Below, piece by piece: positions 1-7,244 of a DNA stretch of 32,287 nucleotides. Every line of letters begins with the position of its first letter. Position 1 is the stretch's first letter. The notes below the pieces were generated by a model. The model was not told the origin of the DNA. It searched no databases and saw only the letters and a list, made by a program, of their open reading frames with translations. Both the position numbers and the translations under genes were made by a program. This stretch comes from DASUMP01 sp036277635. GTDB taxonomy: Bacteria; Actinomycetota; Acidimicrobiia; IMCC26256; PALSA-610. The stretch lies in the NCBI GenBank assembly GCA_036277635.1, contig DASUMP010000190.1, forward strand, positions 1 through 32,287, read 5' to 3'.

Positions 1-192
1 CCGACCCTCGTCGTGGCCGACACGGCGGTCCCGATCGCGCCGGCTCCGGTCGCGACCCTGCTCCCGGGCGAGTCGGTGATGGTGCGCGTCCGGTTCCGGT
101 TGGCCCACACCGCGGCAGTGAGCGGCATCGGGGCGACGACCGCGCTGCGCGTGACGGTCGGGGCCGACTCGCGAGCGGGAGCGAATCGGTGA
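1..192 (+). CDS. C-terminal fragment of a probable exported protein
   Basis: The frame is open from the first base of the window to a TGA at 190-192 and gives 63 residues with no start inside the window. The tail contains PGESVMVRVRFRLAHTAAV followed by alternating hydrophobic and Thr residues. This resembles the beta-sandwich C-terminus of small exported actinobacterial proteins of the camelysin/TasA-like type, but the fragment is too short to be sure. The stop overlaps the GTG start of the next gene (GTGA, 189-192), so the two are probably translationally coupled. What is seen is the frame and the overlap; the family is inference. Confidence 0.55.
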   Translation, partial: PTLVVADTAVPIAPAPVATLLPGESVMVRVRFRLAHTAAVSGIGATTALRVTVGADSRAGANR

Positions 193-2024
193 GGTCAGCG
201 ATCTGGCATCGGGCCGCGCGCGTCGGCGCGATGGGCGCGATCCTCGCCGTGCTCATAGCGATGACGGGCGGGATCGCGCTCGGAGCGTTCTCGACTTCGG
301 CGGCACGCGACGTCACCGTCTCGCTCGGTGCGACCGACGCGCCCGCGTCGGTCGCCTGCGACTCCGGTGCTCCGAGCGCGGCGGTCACCTGGCCCGTGAA
401 CGATCCGTTCGCGAGCTACGAGGTCGAGCGTGCGAACGGGCGCGTAAACGGTTCGTGGACGGCCGCGGCCACGGTCGCCGAGGGTTCGTACACCGACGCC
501 GCGCGCGGCTTGTGGTCGTACCGGGTCCGCAGCGCGCGCGGCGCGGGCTGGCGATCGGCCTGGACCGCCACGGCTGGGCCCTGTCAGGTGTTGAGCGACG
601 CGAGTCTGGGCGACGCGGAGATGACGATCATCGGCGCCGCGCCCGACGACCGCATCGGCAACGACCAGGGAGCGTTCCCCGCCGGCGACGTCAACGGCGA
701 CGGCCACGACGACGTGCTCGTCGGCGCCCACCTCTCGGATCCGAGCGGGAGCGCGTCGGGAACCGCCTACGTCGTCTTCGGCAACGGGACCAGCGCGCCG
801 GTCGATCTGGCGGCGCTCGGCGCGCGCGGCGTGCGGTTCACCGGCTCGACCGCGAGCGCGTGGGTCGGGCGGCGGGTCGCGCCCGCGGGCGACGTCAACG
901 GCGACGGCTACGACGACGTGCTCGTCGGGGCGGAAGCGGCGAACGTGAACGGTGTGAACTCCGGAGCGGCGTACGTCGTGTTCGGGCGGGCCGCGATGAC
1001 CGACCTCGTGCTCAGCGGTGGGCTCGGCACCGCGGGGTTCCGCATGGCGGGACCGGAGGCGGGCGCGCGCGTGAGCCAGGTCGCCGGTGCCGGCGACGTG
1101 AACGGCGACGGATTCGACGACGTCGTCGTCGGCTCCCACCTCGCCGACGCGAACGGTGCCGACTCCGGCGCGGCGTACGTCGTCTACGGATCGCCCACGC
1201 CGACGAACCTCACGCTGTCGGCCACGATGGGGAGCGCGGGCTTTCGCATCGCCGGTCCGCACGCCGGCGCGATGGCCGGCTACGCGCTCGCCGCCGGCGA
1301 CGACGTCGACGGCGACGGTCGCGACGACCTCGCCATCGGCGTGCCCTACGCGAACACGAACGGGACGAGTGCCGGCGGTGCGTACGTGGTGTTCGGGGTC
1401 GCGAGCCCGGTGAACGTCACCCTCTCCGATGCGATGGGCGTCGCCGGGTTCCGGGTCGCCGGACCCGCACCCGGGGTCGAGGCGGGGCGCTCGGTCGTGC
1501 TCACCGACCTCGACGGCGACGGCGACGCCGAGCTCGCGATCGACGCGCAGCTCGACGACACCGCGGGGACCGACGCGGGCGCGGTCTTCATCGTGCTCGG
1601 CGGTACCGGCGGCAACCTCACGCTCACGTCACCGATGGGCCCGCGCGGATTCGTCATCCATGGTGCCGCCGCCGGCGACCTCACCGGCCGCCACCTCGGA
1701 CGCGCGGGAGACCACGACGGTGACGGTGTCGGTGACCTCGCCATCGGTGCGTACGCGTCCGACACCGGCGGCACCGATTCCGGCGCGGCGTTCGTCGTGC
1801 TGGGGACACCGACGCCGAGCGACCTCGCGCTGGCGGGTCCGCGGGACGGGCGCGCGGTGCGCTACGGCGGTGCGGGGGCCGGCGACGCCGCGGGCCGCTC
1901 GGTCGGTCACGCCGACATCGACGGCGACGGCCGAATCGACCTGGTCGTCGCCGCGTCGAGCGCCGACCCCGCCGGGCGCACCGACGCCGGGATCGTGTAC
2001 GTGCTGCTCGGCACCCAGCCGTGA
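189..2024 (+). CDS. Secreted FG-GAP / integrin-alpha-like seven-repeat beta-propeller protein
   Basis: A 611-residue exported protein. The N-terminus is basic and then hydrophobic (about residues 13-35), consistent with a signal peptide, and is followed by a fibronectin-III-like stretch at about 55-132 (WPVNDPFASYEVERANG, then SYRVRSA). The rest is seven FG-GAP repeats whose DxDGDGxxD calcium loops begin near residues 167, 235, 303, 371, 440, 508 and 576. The period is an almost constant 68 residues, as expected for a closed seven-bladed propeller of integrin-alpha type. Loops 5-7 (DLDGDGDAE, DHDGDGVGD, DIDGDGRID) are more divergent than loops 1-3. Such proteins usually act as calcium-dependent surface adhesion or ligand-binding domains; the ligand cannot be predicted. 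The GTG start overlaps the upstream stop by 4 bp. There is no C-terminal anchor or sorting signal, so release into the medium or attachment through the upstream protein are both possible. Confidence 0.88.
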   Translation: MRSAIWHRAARVGAMGAILAVLIAMTGGIALGAFSTSAARDVTVSLGATDAPASVACDSGAPSAAVTWPVNDPFASYEVERANGRVNGSWTAAATVAEGSYTDAARGLWSYRVRSARGAGWRSAWTATAGPCQVLSDASLGDAEMTIIGAAPDDRIGNDQGAFPAGDVNGDGHDDVLVGAHLSDPSGSASGTAYVVFGNGTSAPVDLAALGARGVRFTGSTASAWVGRRVAPAGDVNGDGYDDVLVGAEAANVNGVNSGAAYVVFGRAAMTDLVLSGGLGTAGFRMAGPEAGARVSQVAGAGDVNGDGFDDVVVGSHLADANGADSGAAYVVYGSPTPTNLTLSATMGSAGFRIAGPHAGAMAGYALAAGDDVDGDGRDDLAIGVPYANTNGTSAGGAYVVFGVASPVNVTLSDAMGVAGFRVAGPAPGVEAGRSVVLTDLDGDGDAELAIDAQLDDTAGTDAGAVFIVLGGTGGNLTLTSPMGPRGFVIHGAAAGDLTGRHLGRAGDHDGDGVGDLAIGAYASDTGGTDSGAAFVVLGTPTPSDLALAGPRDGRAVRYGGAGAGDAAGRSVGHADIDGDGRIDLVVAASSADPAGRTDAGIVYVLLGTQP

Positions 2025-2055
2025 ACGAACCCGTCGCCGGGGAGGCATCGAGCGT

Positions 2056-2061
2056 TACGCT
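2056..2061 (+). promoter_or_regulatory. -10 element of the deazaflavin nitroreductase gene
   Basis: TACGCT fits the actinobacterial TANNNT -10 consensus and ends 10 nt before the ATG at 2072, which has no Shine-Dalgarno at normal spacing. This is what a leaderless transcript would look like. No clear -35 is visible. Confidence 0.4.
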
Positions 2062-2071
2062 CGCCGCGTCA

Positions 2072-2584
2072 ATGGGACTCATGCAGGCGATCGGCTACGA
2101 GCGACGTCCAGCGAGCGCGTTCCAACGCGGCGTGCAACGGGTCGCGTCGACGCGCGCCGGTGCGTGGTGCTTCTCGAAGACGATCACACCGGTCGATCGC
2201 ATCGTCCACCGCGCGTCGCGCGGGCGCTTCACGCTTCCGGAGCTGCTCGCCGGTCTCCCGGTCATCATGGTGACCACGACGGGTCGGCGCAGCGGACTCC
2301 CGCGCGTGTCGCCGCTCGTCGGCGTCCCGATCGGCGACGACCTCGCGATCGTGGGCACGAACTTCGGCCAGCGTTCGACACCCGCCTGGGTGCACAACCT
2401 CGAAGCGGAGCCGCAGGCGCGCGTCGGCTACCGCGACGCCGAGGTCGACGCTCGCGCCCGACCCGCGTCGGCCGAGGAGCGCACCGAGATCCTGCGCACC
2501 GCGGCGAGCATCTATCCCGGCTACGACAAGTACCAGGAACGCATCACCGGCCGCACCATCGCCGTGTTCATCCTCGAAGACTGA
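2072..2584 (+). CDS. Ddn-type deazaflavin (F420)-dependent nitroreductase family protein
   Basis: A 170-residue protein of the F420-dependent Ddn/nitroreductase split-barrel family. The family motifs are visible: VTTTGRRSGLPRVSPLVGVP in the middle and GTNFGQRSTPAWVHNLEAEP after it. These correspond to the TGRxSG phosphate-binding segment and the GxxxxPxWxxNL segment that surround the deazaflavin. Characterised members reduce quinones, nitro compounds or enones with F420H2; the substrate here is unknown. I place the start at ATG 2072 because a -10 element lies just upstream. A GTG at 2021 that overlaps the FG-GAP stop would add 17 residues and is the alternative. The 3' end overlaps the convergent menC gene by 17 bp. 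Proximity to a menaquinone gene fits the quinone-reductase activity known for Ddn, but that link is inference. Confidence 0.85.
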   Translation: MGLMQAIGYERRPASAFQRGVQRVASTRAGAWCFSKTITPVDRIVHRASRGRFTLPELLAGLPVIMVTTTGRRSGLPRVSPLVGVPIGDDLAIVGTNFGQRSTPAWVHNLEAEPQARVGYRDAEVDARARPASAEERTEILRTAASIYPGYDKYQERITGRTIAVFILED

Positions 2585-3674
2585 CGAGCTCGACGGAGGT
2601 CGTCACCGACTCGATCGCGGCGACATCGATCTCGACACCGAGGCCGGGGCCGGTGGGGACCGGGATGCAGCCGTCGATGTCGAGGCGGAGCGGCTCGGTG
2701 AGCTCGACGTCGAACCAGCGATCCGACGCGGACACGTCACCCGCCAACGTGCAGCCCGGGAGCGCCGTGAGCGCGACGTTCGCGGCGCGCGCGATCCCGG
2801 TGTCGAGCATGCCGCCGCACCAAGCGTCGACCTCACTCGCGACGCAGACGTCGTGGATGCGCCGAGCCTCCGCGAGTCCGCCGACGCGCGCGGCCTTGAT
2901 GTTCACGACCGAGCACGCGCCGAGCTCGATCGCGCGTCGCGCGTCGGCCGCCGAGCCGATCGACTCGTCGAGGCAGATCGGCGTGGCGCTCGCGTCCGCC
3001 AGCGCGACGTGCGACTGCAGGTCGTCGGCCGGGAAGGGCTGCTCGAGGCACTGCAGGTCGACCGCGTCGATCCCGCGCAGGTGGTCGATGTCGACGGCTC
3101 GGTACGCGCCGTTCGCGTCGGCCTGCAGCGCCAGGTCGGGGAACGCCGCGCGGACTACGCGCAGCACCGCGACGTCGTGCCCGGGTTCGATCTTCAGCTT
3201 CACACGCCGGTACCCGTCGACGACCGCCCGACCGACGCGCGCGACCGTCTCGTCGACGGTCGCGATGCCGAGCGCGATGCCCGCGGGCACCCGCGCGCGC
3301 TCGGCGCCGAGCCACGACGCCAGGGAGCGATGCTCGGCCCGGAGCCACGCGTCGAGGAGGGCGAGCTCGAGCGCGGCGCGCGCCATCGGGGTGGCCTCGG
3401 CGGGTCCGAGCACCTCGTCGAGCACCGCGACCGTGACCTCGCGACCCGCAAGGCGGGCGACCAACCGATCGCGCAGCGCGGCGTGGGCGATCGCGATGGT
3501 CTCGTCGGTGTAGCCGGGTCGGGTCGGCGCACCGCACTCTCCCCAACCGTTGCCCGCATCCGTGCGCACCCGTACGAGGAGCACGTCGCGCGTCGTCTCG
3601 ACCCCGTACGACGTGCGGAACGCTTCGCGCAGCGGGAGCCGACAGCGCCGCAGCTCGACGGATTCGACGCGCAC
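2568..3674 (-). CDS. menC: o-Succinylbenzoate synthase (OSBS/NSAR subfamily of the enolase superfamily)
   Basis: A 368-residue enolase-superfamily enzyme, predicted to dehydrate SHCHC to o-succinylbenzoate in menaquinone biosynthesis. All catalytic residues are visible: the KLK pair (K159, K161), metal ligands D186 (QADANGAY), E211 (LEQPF) and D236 (ICLDES), and the second-face base K260 (VNIKAARVGG). Their positions match the Amycolatopsis OSBS/N-succinylamino-acid racemase subfamily, whose members can be bifunctional, so racemase activity cannot be excluded. The frame stays open further upstream to 3872, but a TAGGGT -10 at 3682-3687 followed 7 nt later by GTG 3674 supports this leaderless start and gives the usual family length. 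It diverges from the acyl-CoA ligase gene and no other men gene is in the window. Its 3' end overlaps the nitroreductase gene. Confidence 0.88.
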   Translation of the reverse strand: MRVESVELRRCRLPLREAFRTSYGVETTRDVLLVRVRTDAGNGWGECGAPTRPGYTDETIAIAHAALRDRLVARLAGREVTVAVLDEVLGPAEATPMARAALELALLDAWLRAEHRSLASWLGAERARVPAGIALGIATVDETVARVGRAVVDGYRRVKLKIEPGHDVAVLRVVRAAFPDLALQADANGAYRAVDIDHLRGIDAVDLQCLEQPFPADDLQSHVALADASATPICLDESIGSAADARRAIELGACSVVNIKAARVGGLAEARRIHDVCVASEVDAWCGGMLDTGIARAANVALTALPGCTLAGDVSASDRWFDVELTEPLRLDIDGCIPVPTGPGLGVEIDVAAIESVTTSVELVSLRG

Positions 3675-3681
3675 GCGGTGC

Positions 3682-3687
3682 ACCCTA
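3682..3687 (-). promoter_or_regulatory. -10 element of menC
   Basis: Read on the minus strand this is TAGGGT, the same hexamer found before the ABC lipoprotein gene and the acyl-CoA dehydrogenase gene. It is 7 nt from GTG 3674, implying a leaderless mRNA. It shares a 58-bp divergent intergenic region with the ligase gene. Confidence 0.5.
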
Positions 3688-3720
3688 GGCAGCGGCCTCG
3701 CCCCCGACGCCCCGAGCGGG

Positions 3721-3726
3721 CAGAAT
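3721..3726 (+). promoter_or_regulatory. Possible -10 element of the acyl-CoA ligase gene
   Basis: CAGAAT, 6 nt before ATG 3733. It matches the leaderless spacing seen elsewhere in the window but departs from TANNNT at the first position, so confidence is low. Confidence 0.3.
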
Positions 3727-3732
3727 CCGACG

Positions 3733-5343
3733 ATGACCGGCCCGGGCGACGTGGTGCGACTCGCGCGCACGGCCCAGCGAGCCGGCCTGGTGCGCTTCGT
3801 CCGCCCCGACCGCCTCTGGCAGGCCGGCGCCGCGCTGCGCCGCATCGGCACCACGGCCGCCGCGACCGTCACCGTGCCCGCGGCCCTCTACCCCGACCGC
3901 GTCGCGATCGTCGACGAACGCGGCCCGTGGACGTACCGCGCCCTCGACGAGCGCAGCGAAGCGCTCGCCCACGCGCTCGCCGGCCTCGGACTCGAGCCGG
4001 GCTCGACCGCCGGCGTGCTGTGCCGCAACCACGGCGGCGCGCTCGAGGTGCTCGTCGCGCTCGCGAAGGGCGGCGTCCACGCGGTGCTGCTCAACACCGG
4101 GTTCGCCGCGCCCCAGCTCGCGAGCGTCGTCGCCAACGAACACGTACGTGCGCTGTTCGTCGACGACGAGTTTCTGCCGCTCGTCGCGCGCGCCGACCTC
4201 GGGCTCCCGATCGTGCGCACCTTCGTCGAGGATCCGGACTCGTCGCTCCCGCGCGTCGACCGACTGATCGACGCGCACCCGGCGCCTCCCGCCCGGGTGC
4301 CGACACCTCGCGTGCACGCGCGCACCGTGATCCTCACGAGCGGCACGACGGGCACGCCCAAGGGCGCACCGCGCGACACGAGCAAGGCGAGTGCGGGCGC
4401 GTTCGCGCTCCTCGACGTCATCCCGTACCACACCGACGACACGATGGTCGTCGCCGCGCCGCTCTTCCACGCGTGGGGGCTCGCAAACCTCTCGGTCGCC
4501 TTGCTCCTCGGCGGGACGGTCGTGCTCCACCGCCACTTCGATCCCGAACGCACCCTCGCCGCGGTCGCGGAGCACCGCGCGCAGATGCTCGTCGCGGTGC
4601 CGGTCATGTTGCAGCGCATCCTCGACCTGCCCGAAGCCACGCGACGGCACTACGACACGGGCTCGCTGCGGGCGGTCCCGCTGTCGGGCTCGGCGATCCC
4701 CGGCGGGCTCCCCGACCGGTTCATGGACGCGTTCGGCGACGTGCTCTACAACCTCTACGGGTCGACCGAGGTCGGTTACGCGACGGTCGCGTCGCCGCAC
4801 GACCTGCGGGCGGCACCGAACACGGCGGGCCGCCCACCGGCGGGCACCGAGGTGCGCATCCTCGACGACACCGGCGCGCCGGTCCCGACCGGCGGGCGCG
4901 GCCGCATCTTCGTGCGCGGTCCCCTCGTGTTCGACGGCTACACCGACGGGAACTCGAAGCCCGTCATCGACGGCGCGATGAGCACGGGCGACGTCGGTTG
5001 GGTCGACGAGCACGGACGCCTGTTCGTCGCCGGGCGCGACGACGACATGATCGTCTCGGGCGGCGAGAACGTGTTCCCGCGCGAAGTCGAGGTGCTGCTC
5101 GAACAGCACCCCGACATCGACGAGGTCGCGGTCGTCGGCGTGCCCGACGACGAGTTCGGCCAGCGCCTGCAGGCGTTCGTGGTGCGACGCCCCGGCGCCA
5201 CCCTCGACGCCGACGCCGTGCGCGCGCACGTGCGCGGATCGCTCGCGCGCTACAAGGTGCCGCGCGACGTCGAGTTCGTCGACGCGCTCCCGCGCAACGC
5301 CACCGGCAAGGTGCTCCGTCGCGAGCTCAGGCCTGGTACGTGA
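3733..5343 (+). CDS. FadD-type fatty acid/acyl-CoA ligase (AMP-forming)
   Basis: A 536-residue ANL-superfamily ligase that would activate a carboxylic acid to its CoA thioester through an acyl-adenylate. Visible motifs are the P-loop-like ILTSGTTGTPKG, the A5-type YGSTEVGYA, the hinge region GRDDDMIVSGGENVFPREVE, and the C-terminal catalytic Lys in NATGKVLRRELR. The N-terminal half (RNHGGALEVLVALAKGG, then LLNTGFAAPQL) resembles mycobacterial FadD2/FadD12 more than MenE, although its divergent neighbour is menC. ATG 3733 is chosen because a -10-like hexamer lies 6 nt upstream and the product then has normal length; the longer open frame would run back through the menC promoter. The 3' end overlaps the convergent MaoC gene by 17 bp. 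The substrate is probably a fatty, steroid side-chain or aromatic acid, which is inference from the neighbourhood. Confidence 0.88.
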   Translation: MTGPGDVVRLARTAQRAGLVRFVRPDRLWQAGAALRRIGTTAAATVTVPAALYPDRVAIVDERGPWTYRALDERSEALAHALAGLGLEPGSTAGVLCRNHGGALEVLVALAKGGVHAVLLNTGFAAPQLASVVANEHVRALFVDDEFLPLVARADLGLPIVRTFVEDPDSSLPRVDRLIDAHPAPPARVPTPRVHARTVILTSGTTGTPKGAPRDTSKASAGAFALLDVIPYHTDDTMVVAAPLFHAWGLANLSVALLLGGTVVLHRHFDPERTLAAVAEHRAQMLVAVPVMLQRILDLPEATRRHYDTGSLRAVPLSGSAIPGGLPDRFMDAFGDVLYNLYGSTEVGYATVASPHDLRAAPNTAGRPPAGTEVRILDDTGAPVPTGGRGRIFVRGPLVFDGYTDGNSKPVIDGAMSTGDVGWVDEHGRLFVAGRDDDMIVSGGENVFPREVEVLLEQHPDIDEVAVVGVPDDEFGQRLQAFVVRRPGATLDADAVRAHVRGSLARYKVPRDVEFVDALPRNATGKVLRRELRPGT

Positions 5344-6193
5344 ACGACCCGCGGTCGATCACGACCGTGCCGTCTTGGGTGACCGTCTGGTAGATCGCCC
5401 GCCCGGGCTCCTCGACCCACATCCGCACGGTGAGCACGTCGCCCGGCATCACGGGCTTCGAGAACCGGTTGTCCATGCTCGTGAAGCGAGCGGGGTCCGA
5501 ACCGCACAACGTGTGCAGGAGCGCCCGCCCGGTGAACCCGTAGGTGCACAGCCCGTGGAGAATCGGCTTGTCGAACCCGGCGAACTTCGCGATCTCGGGA
5601 TCCGAGTGCAGCGGGTTGCGGTCGCCGTTCAGCCGGTAGAGCAGCGCCTGGTCGGGGCGGGTCGGGTACGCCACCTCGTGGTCGGGCGCGCGGTCGGGCG
5701 CGGGCGGGCCGTCTTCGATCTTCGGGCCGCGGTCCTCGCCGAACCCGCCCTCACCGCGGATGAACGCGGCGAAGCGCGTGGTGAACGCCGGCTTCCCCGA
5801 GTCGACGTAGGTCGATTCCGCCTCGAGTCGCACGACCGCCGCCTTGCCCTTGTCGTAGATGCCGACGATCTTCGAGACCGTGTCGACCTCGCCGTCGGGC
5901 GGGATCGGTCCGTGCACGGTGACGCCCTGCTCGCCGTGCAACAGCATCCGGAAGTCGAACTCACCCCAGCTCGGCAGGCCTTCGCCGCCACCCATCGCCA
6001 CGACGACCGGCATCGTCGGCAGCACGCGCTGCGAGGTGTTCATCGAGTTCTCGGTGGTGAACTCGAGCTCGAAGCCCGTGGGGTCGGTCTGTCCGGCACC
6101 GACGCCGAGCGCGTAGAGCAGCGCGTCCTTCGAGGTCCACGAGTTGCGGCCCGGCTTCGAGACCGCGCCGACCGCGTCGAGGTTCATGGGCAT
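5327..6193 (-). CDS. MaoC-family (R)-specific enoyl-CoA hydratase (hydratase 2, HSD17B4 C-domain type)
   Basis: A 288-residue double-hotdog hydratase 2. The C-terminal hotdog carries the hydratase-2 signature YRLNGDRNPLHSDPE, with catalytic D191 and H196, followed by FDKPILHGLCTYG. The N-terminal hotdog (about 1-145) lacks this motif, as in the eukaryotic MFE-2 hydratase domain and in mycobacterial homologues of about 290 residues. It would hydrate trans-2-enoyl-CoA to (3R)-hydroxyacyl-CoA in beta-oxidation of fatty or sterol-type acyl chains. ATG 6193 is preceded by AGAGGAG at 8-nt spacing; a second ATG lies two codons downstream. The gene is 27 bp behind the SDR gene and almost certainly shares its mRNA. 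It overlaps the convergent ligase gene by 17 bp. Confidence 0.92.
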   Translation of the reverse strand: MPMNLDAVGAVSKPGRNSWTSKDALLYALGVGAGQTDPTGFELEFTTENSMNTSQRVLPTMPVVVAMGGGEGLPSWGEFDFRMLLHGEQGVTVHGPIPPDGEVDTVSKIVGIYDKGKAAVVRLEAESTYVDSGKPAFTTRFAAFIRGEGGFGEDRGPKIEDGPPAPDRAPDHEVAYPTRPDQALLYRLNGDRNPLHSDPEIAKFAGFDKPILHGLCTYGFTGRALLHTLCGSDPARFTSMDNRFSKPVMPGDVLTVRMWVEEPGRAIYQTVTQDGTVVIDRGSFTYQA

Positions 6194-6220
6194 GGCGAGA
6201 GCTCCTCTGGTGTCGTCGGG

Positions 6221-7120
6221 TCAGGATGCCATGGTGGAGTTGGGCTGCGCCTCTGCCACCAGCTTCGGGATCACGTCGGTCAGCTCGGCGGGCGCCCACC
6301 GGTCGCCACCCTTGCGCGCGGTGGGGCCCCGGCGCCACCCCTCGGCCACCGACACGCGGTCGCCGTCGACGAGGAACACCCGACCGGTCACGTCTTTCGC
6401 GTCGGGCGAGCCGAGCCACACGACGAGCGGCGAGATGTTCGCGGGGTCGAGCGCGTCGAACTTCGTCGGGTCGACCTCGCCGCCGAGCCCGAGGTTCTCG
6501 GTCATGCGCGTGCGCGCGACCGGCGCGATCGCGTTCGCGTTCACGCCGTAGCGACCGAGCTCGAGCGCGCAGATGATCGTGAACGACGCGATGCCCGCCT
6601 TCGCCGCGCCGTAGTTGGTCTGCCCGGCGTTGCCGAACACCCCTGACGGCGACGACGTGTTCACGATCCGGGCGTCGACCGGGTTGCCGGCCTTCGCCTG
6701 CTCACGCCAGTAGGCGGCGGCGTGGCGGGTCGGCGCGAACGTGCCCTTGAGGTGCACGTGGATGACCGCGTCCCACTCGGCCTCGTCCATGTTCACCAGC
6801 ATGCGGTCGCGCAGGATCCCAGCGTTGTTGACCAGCACGTCGAGGCGGCCGAAGTGGTCCACGGCGGTCTGCACGAGGTTGCGGGCGCCGTCGAAGTCGG
6901 CGACGTTGTCGCCGTTCGCGACGGCTTCACCGCCCATCGCGACGATCTCGTCGACCACCTGCTGGGCCGGCGACGCGTCGGCGCCGCTGCCGTCGATGTT
7001 GCCGCCGAGGTCGTTCACGACGACCTTCGCGCCTTCGGCGGCGTACGCCAGCGCGTGCTCGCGACCGATGCCGCGACCGGCGCCCGTGACGATGACGACC
7101 CGGCCGTCGTTGATCCCCAT
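6221..7120 (-). CDS. SDR-family (3R)-hydroxyacyl-CoA dehydrogenase (HSD17B4 N-domain type)
   Basis: A 299-residue classical short-chain dehydrogenase. It shows the NAD-binding TGAGRGIGREHALAYAAEG at 12-30, the VVVNDLGG segment, NNAG at 98-101, catalytic S157, Y170 and K174 (NYGAAKAG), and a C-terminal extension of about 50 residues beyond the Rossmann core. The spacing and the ND.GG..DG insert after strand 2 match the dehydrogenase domain of MFE-2/17-beta-HSD type 4 and mycobacterial Hsd4A-like enzymes. The predicted reaction is oxidation of (3R)-hydroxyacyl-CoA to 3-oxoacyl-CoA, directly after the step of the downstream MaoC hydratase. ATG 7120 is preceded by AGGAGG. The frame remains open far upstream, antisense to the ilvA and ABC genes, but that part is not coding. 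It diverges from the threonine ammonia-lyase gene. Confidence 0.9.
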   Translation of the reverse strand: MGINDGRVVIVTGAGRGIGREHALAYAAEGAKVVVNDLGGNIDGSGADASPAQQVVDEIVAMGGEAVANGDNVADFDGARNLVQTAVDHFGRLDVLVNNAGILRDRMLVNMDEAEWDAVIHVHLKGTFAPTRHAAAYWREQAKAGNPVDARIVNTSSPSGVFGNAGQTNYGAAKAGIASFTIICALELGRYGVNANAIAPVARTRMTENLGLGGEVDPTKFDALDPANISPLVVWLGSPDAKDVTGRVFLVDGDRVSVAEGWRRGPTARKGGDRWAPAELTDVIPKLVAEAQPNSTMAS

Positions 7121-7166
7121 GCGTTCCTCCTGAAGGGTGTCCCGGCGGTGGGAGGCGCCGGGGGCG

Positions 7167-7224
7167 GCCCTGGTTGTAGTGCGTGACGAGCCGCCGACAC
7201 CAACCCCGGCCCCCCGACCAGGGC
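7167..7224. repeat. Inverted repeat between the divergent SDR and threonine ammonia-lyase genes
   Basis: GCCCTGGT (7167-7174) is repeated inverted as ACCAGGGC (7217-7224), with 42 bp between arms. The right arm ends 9 nt before the candidate -10 of the ammonia-lyase gene. It could be an operator pair or chance in GC-rich DNA. Confidence 0.3.
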
Positions 7225-7233
7225 TCACGGTGC

Positions 7234-7239
7234 CATGAT
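7234..7239 (+). promoter_or_regulatory. Possible -10 element of the threonine ammonia-lyase gene
   Basis: CATGAT, 5 nt before GTG 7245, with no Shine-Dalgarno in between. This fits leaderless spacing, but the first base deviates from TANNNT. Confidence 0.3.
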
Positions 7240-7244
7240 CCGCC

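Noticed and set aside
3685..5229. Long minus-strand frame antisense to the acyl-CoA ligase
   Set aside because: Its translation is rich in Arg, Asp, Val and His with no recognisable motif, as expected from the codon-position mirror of a GC-rich gene.
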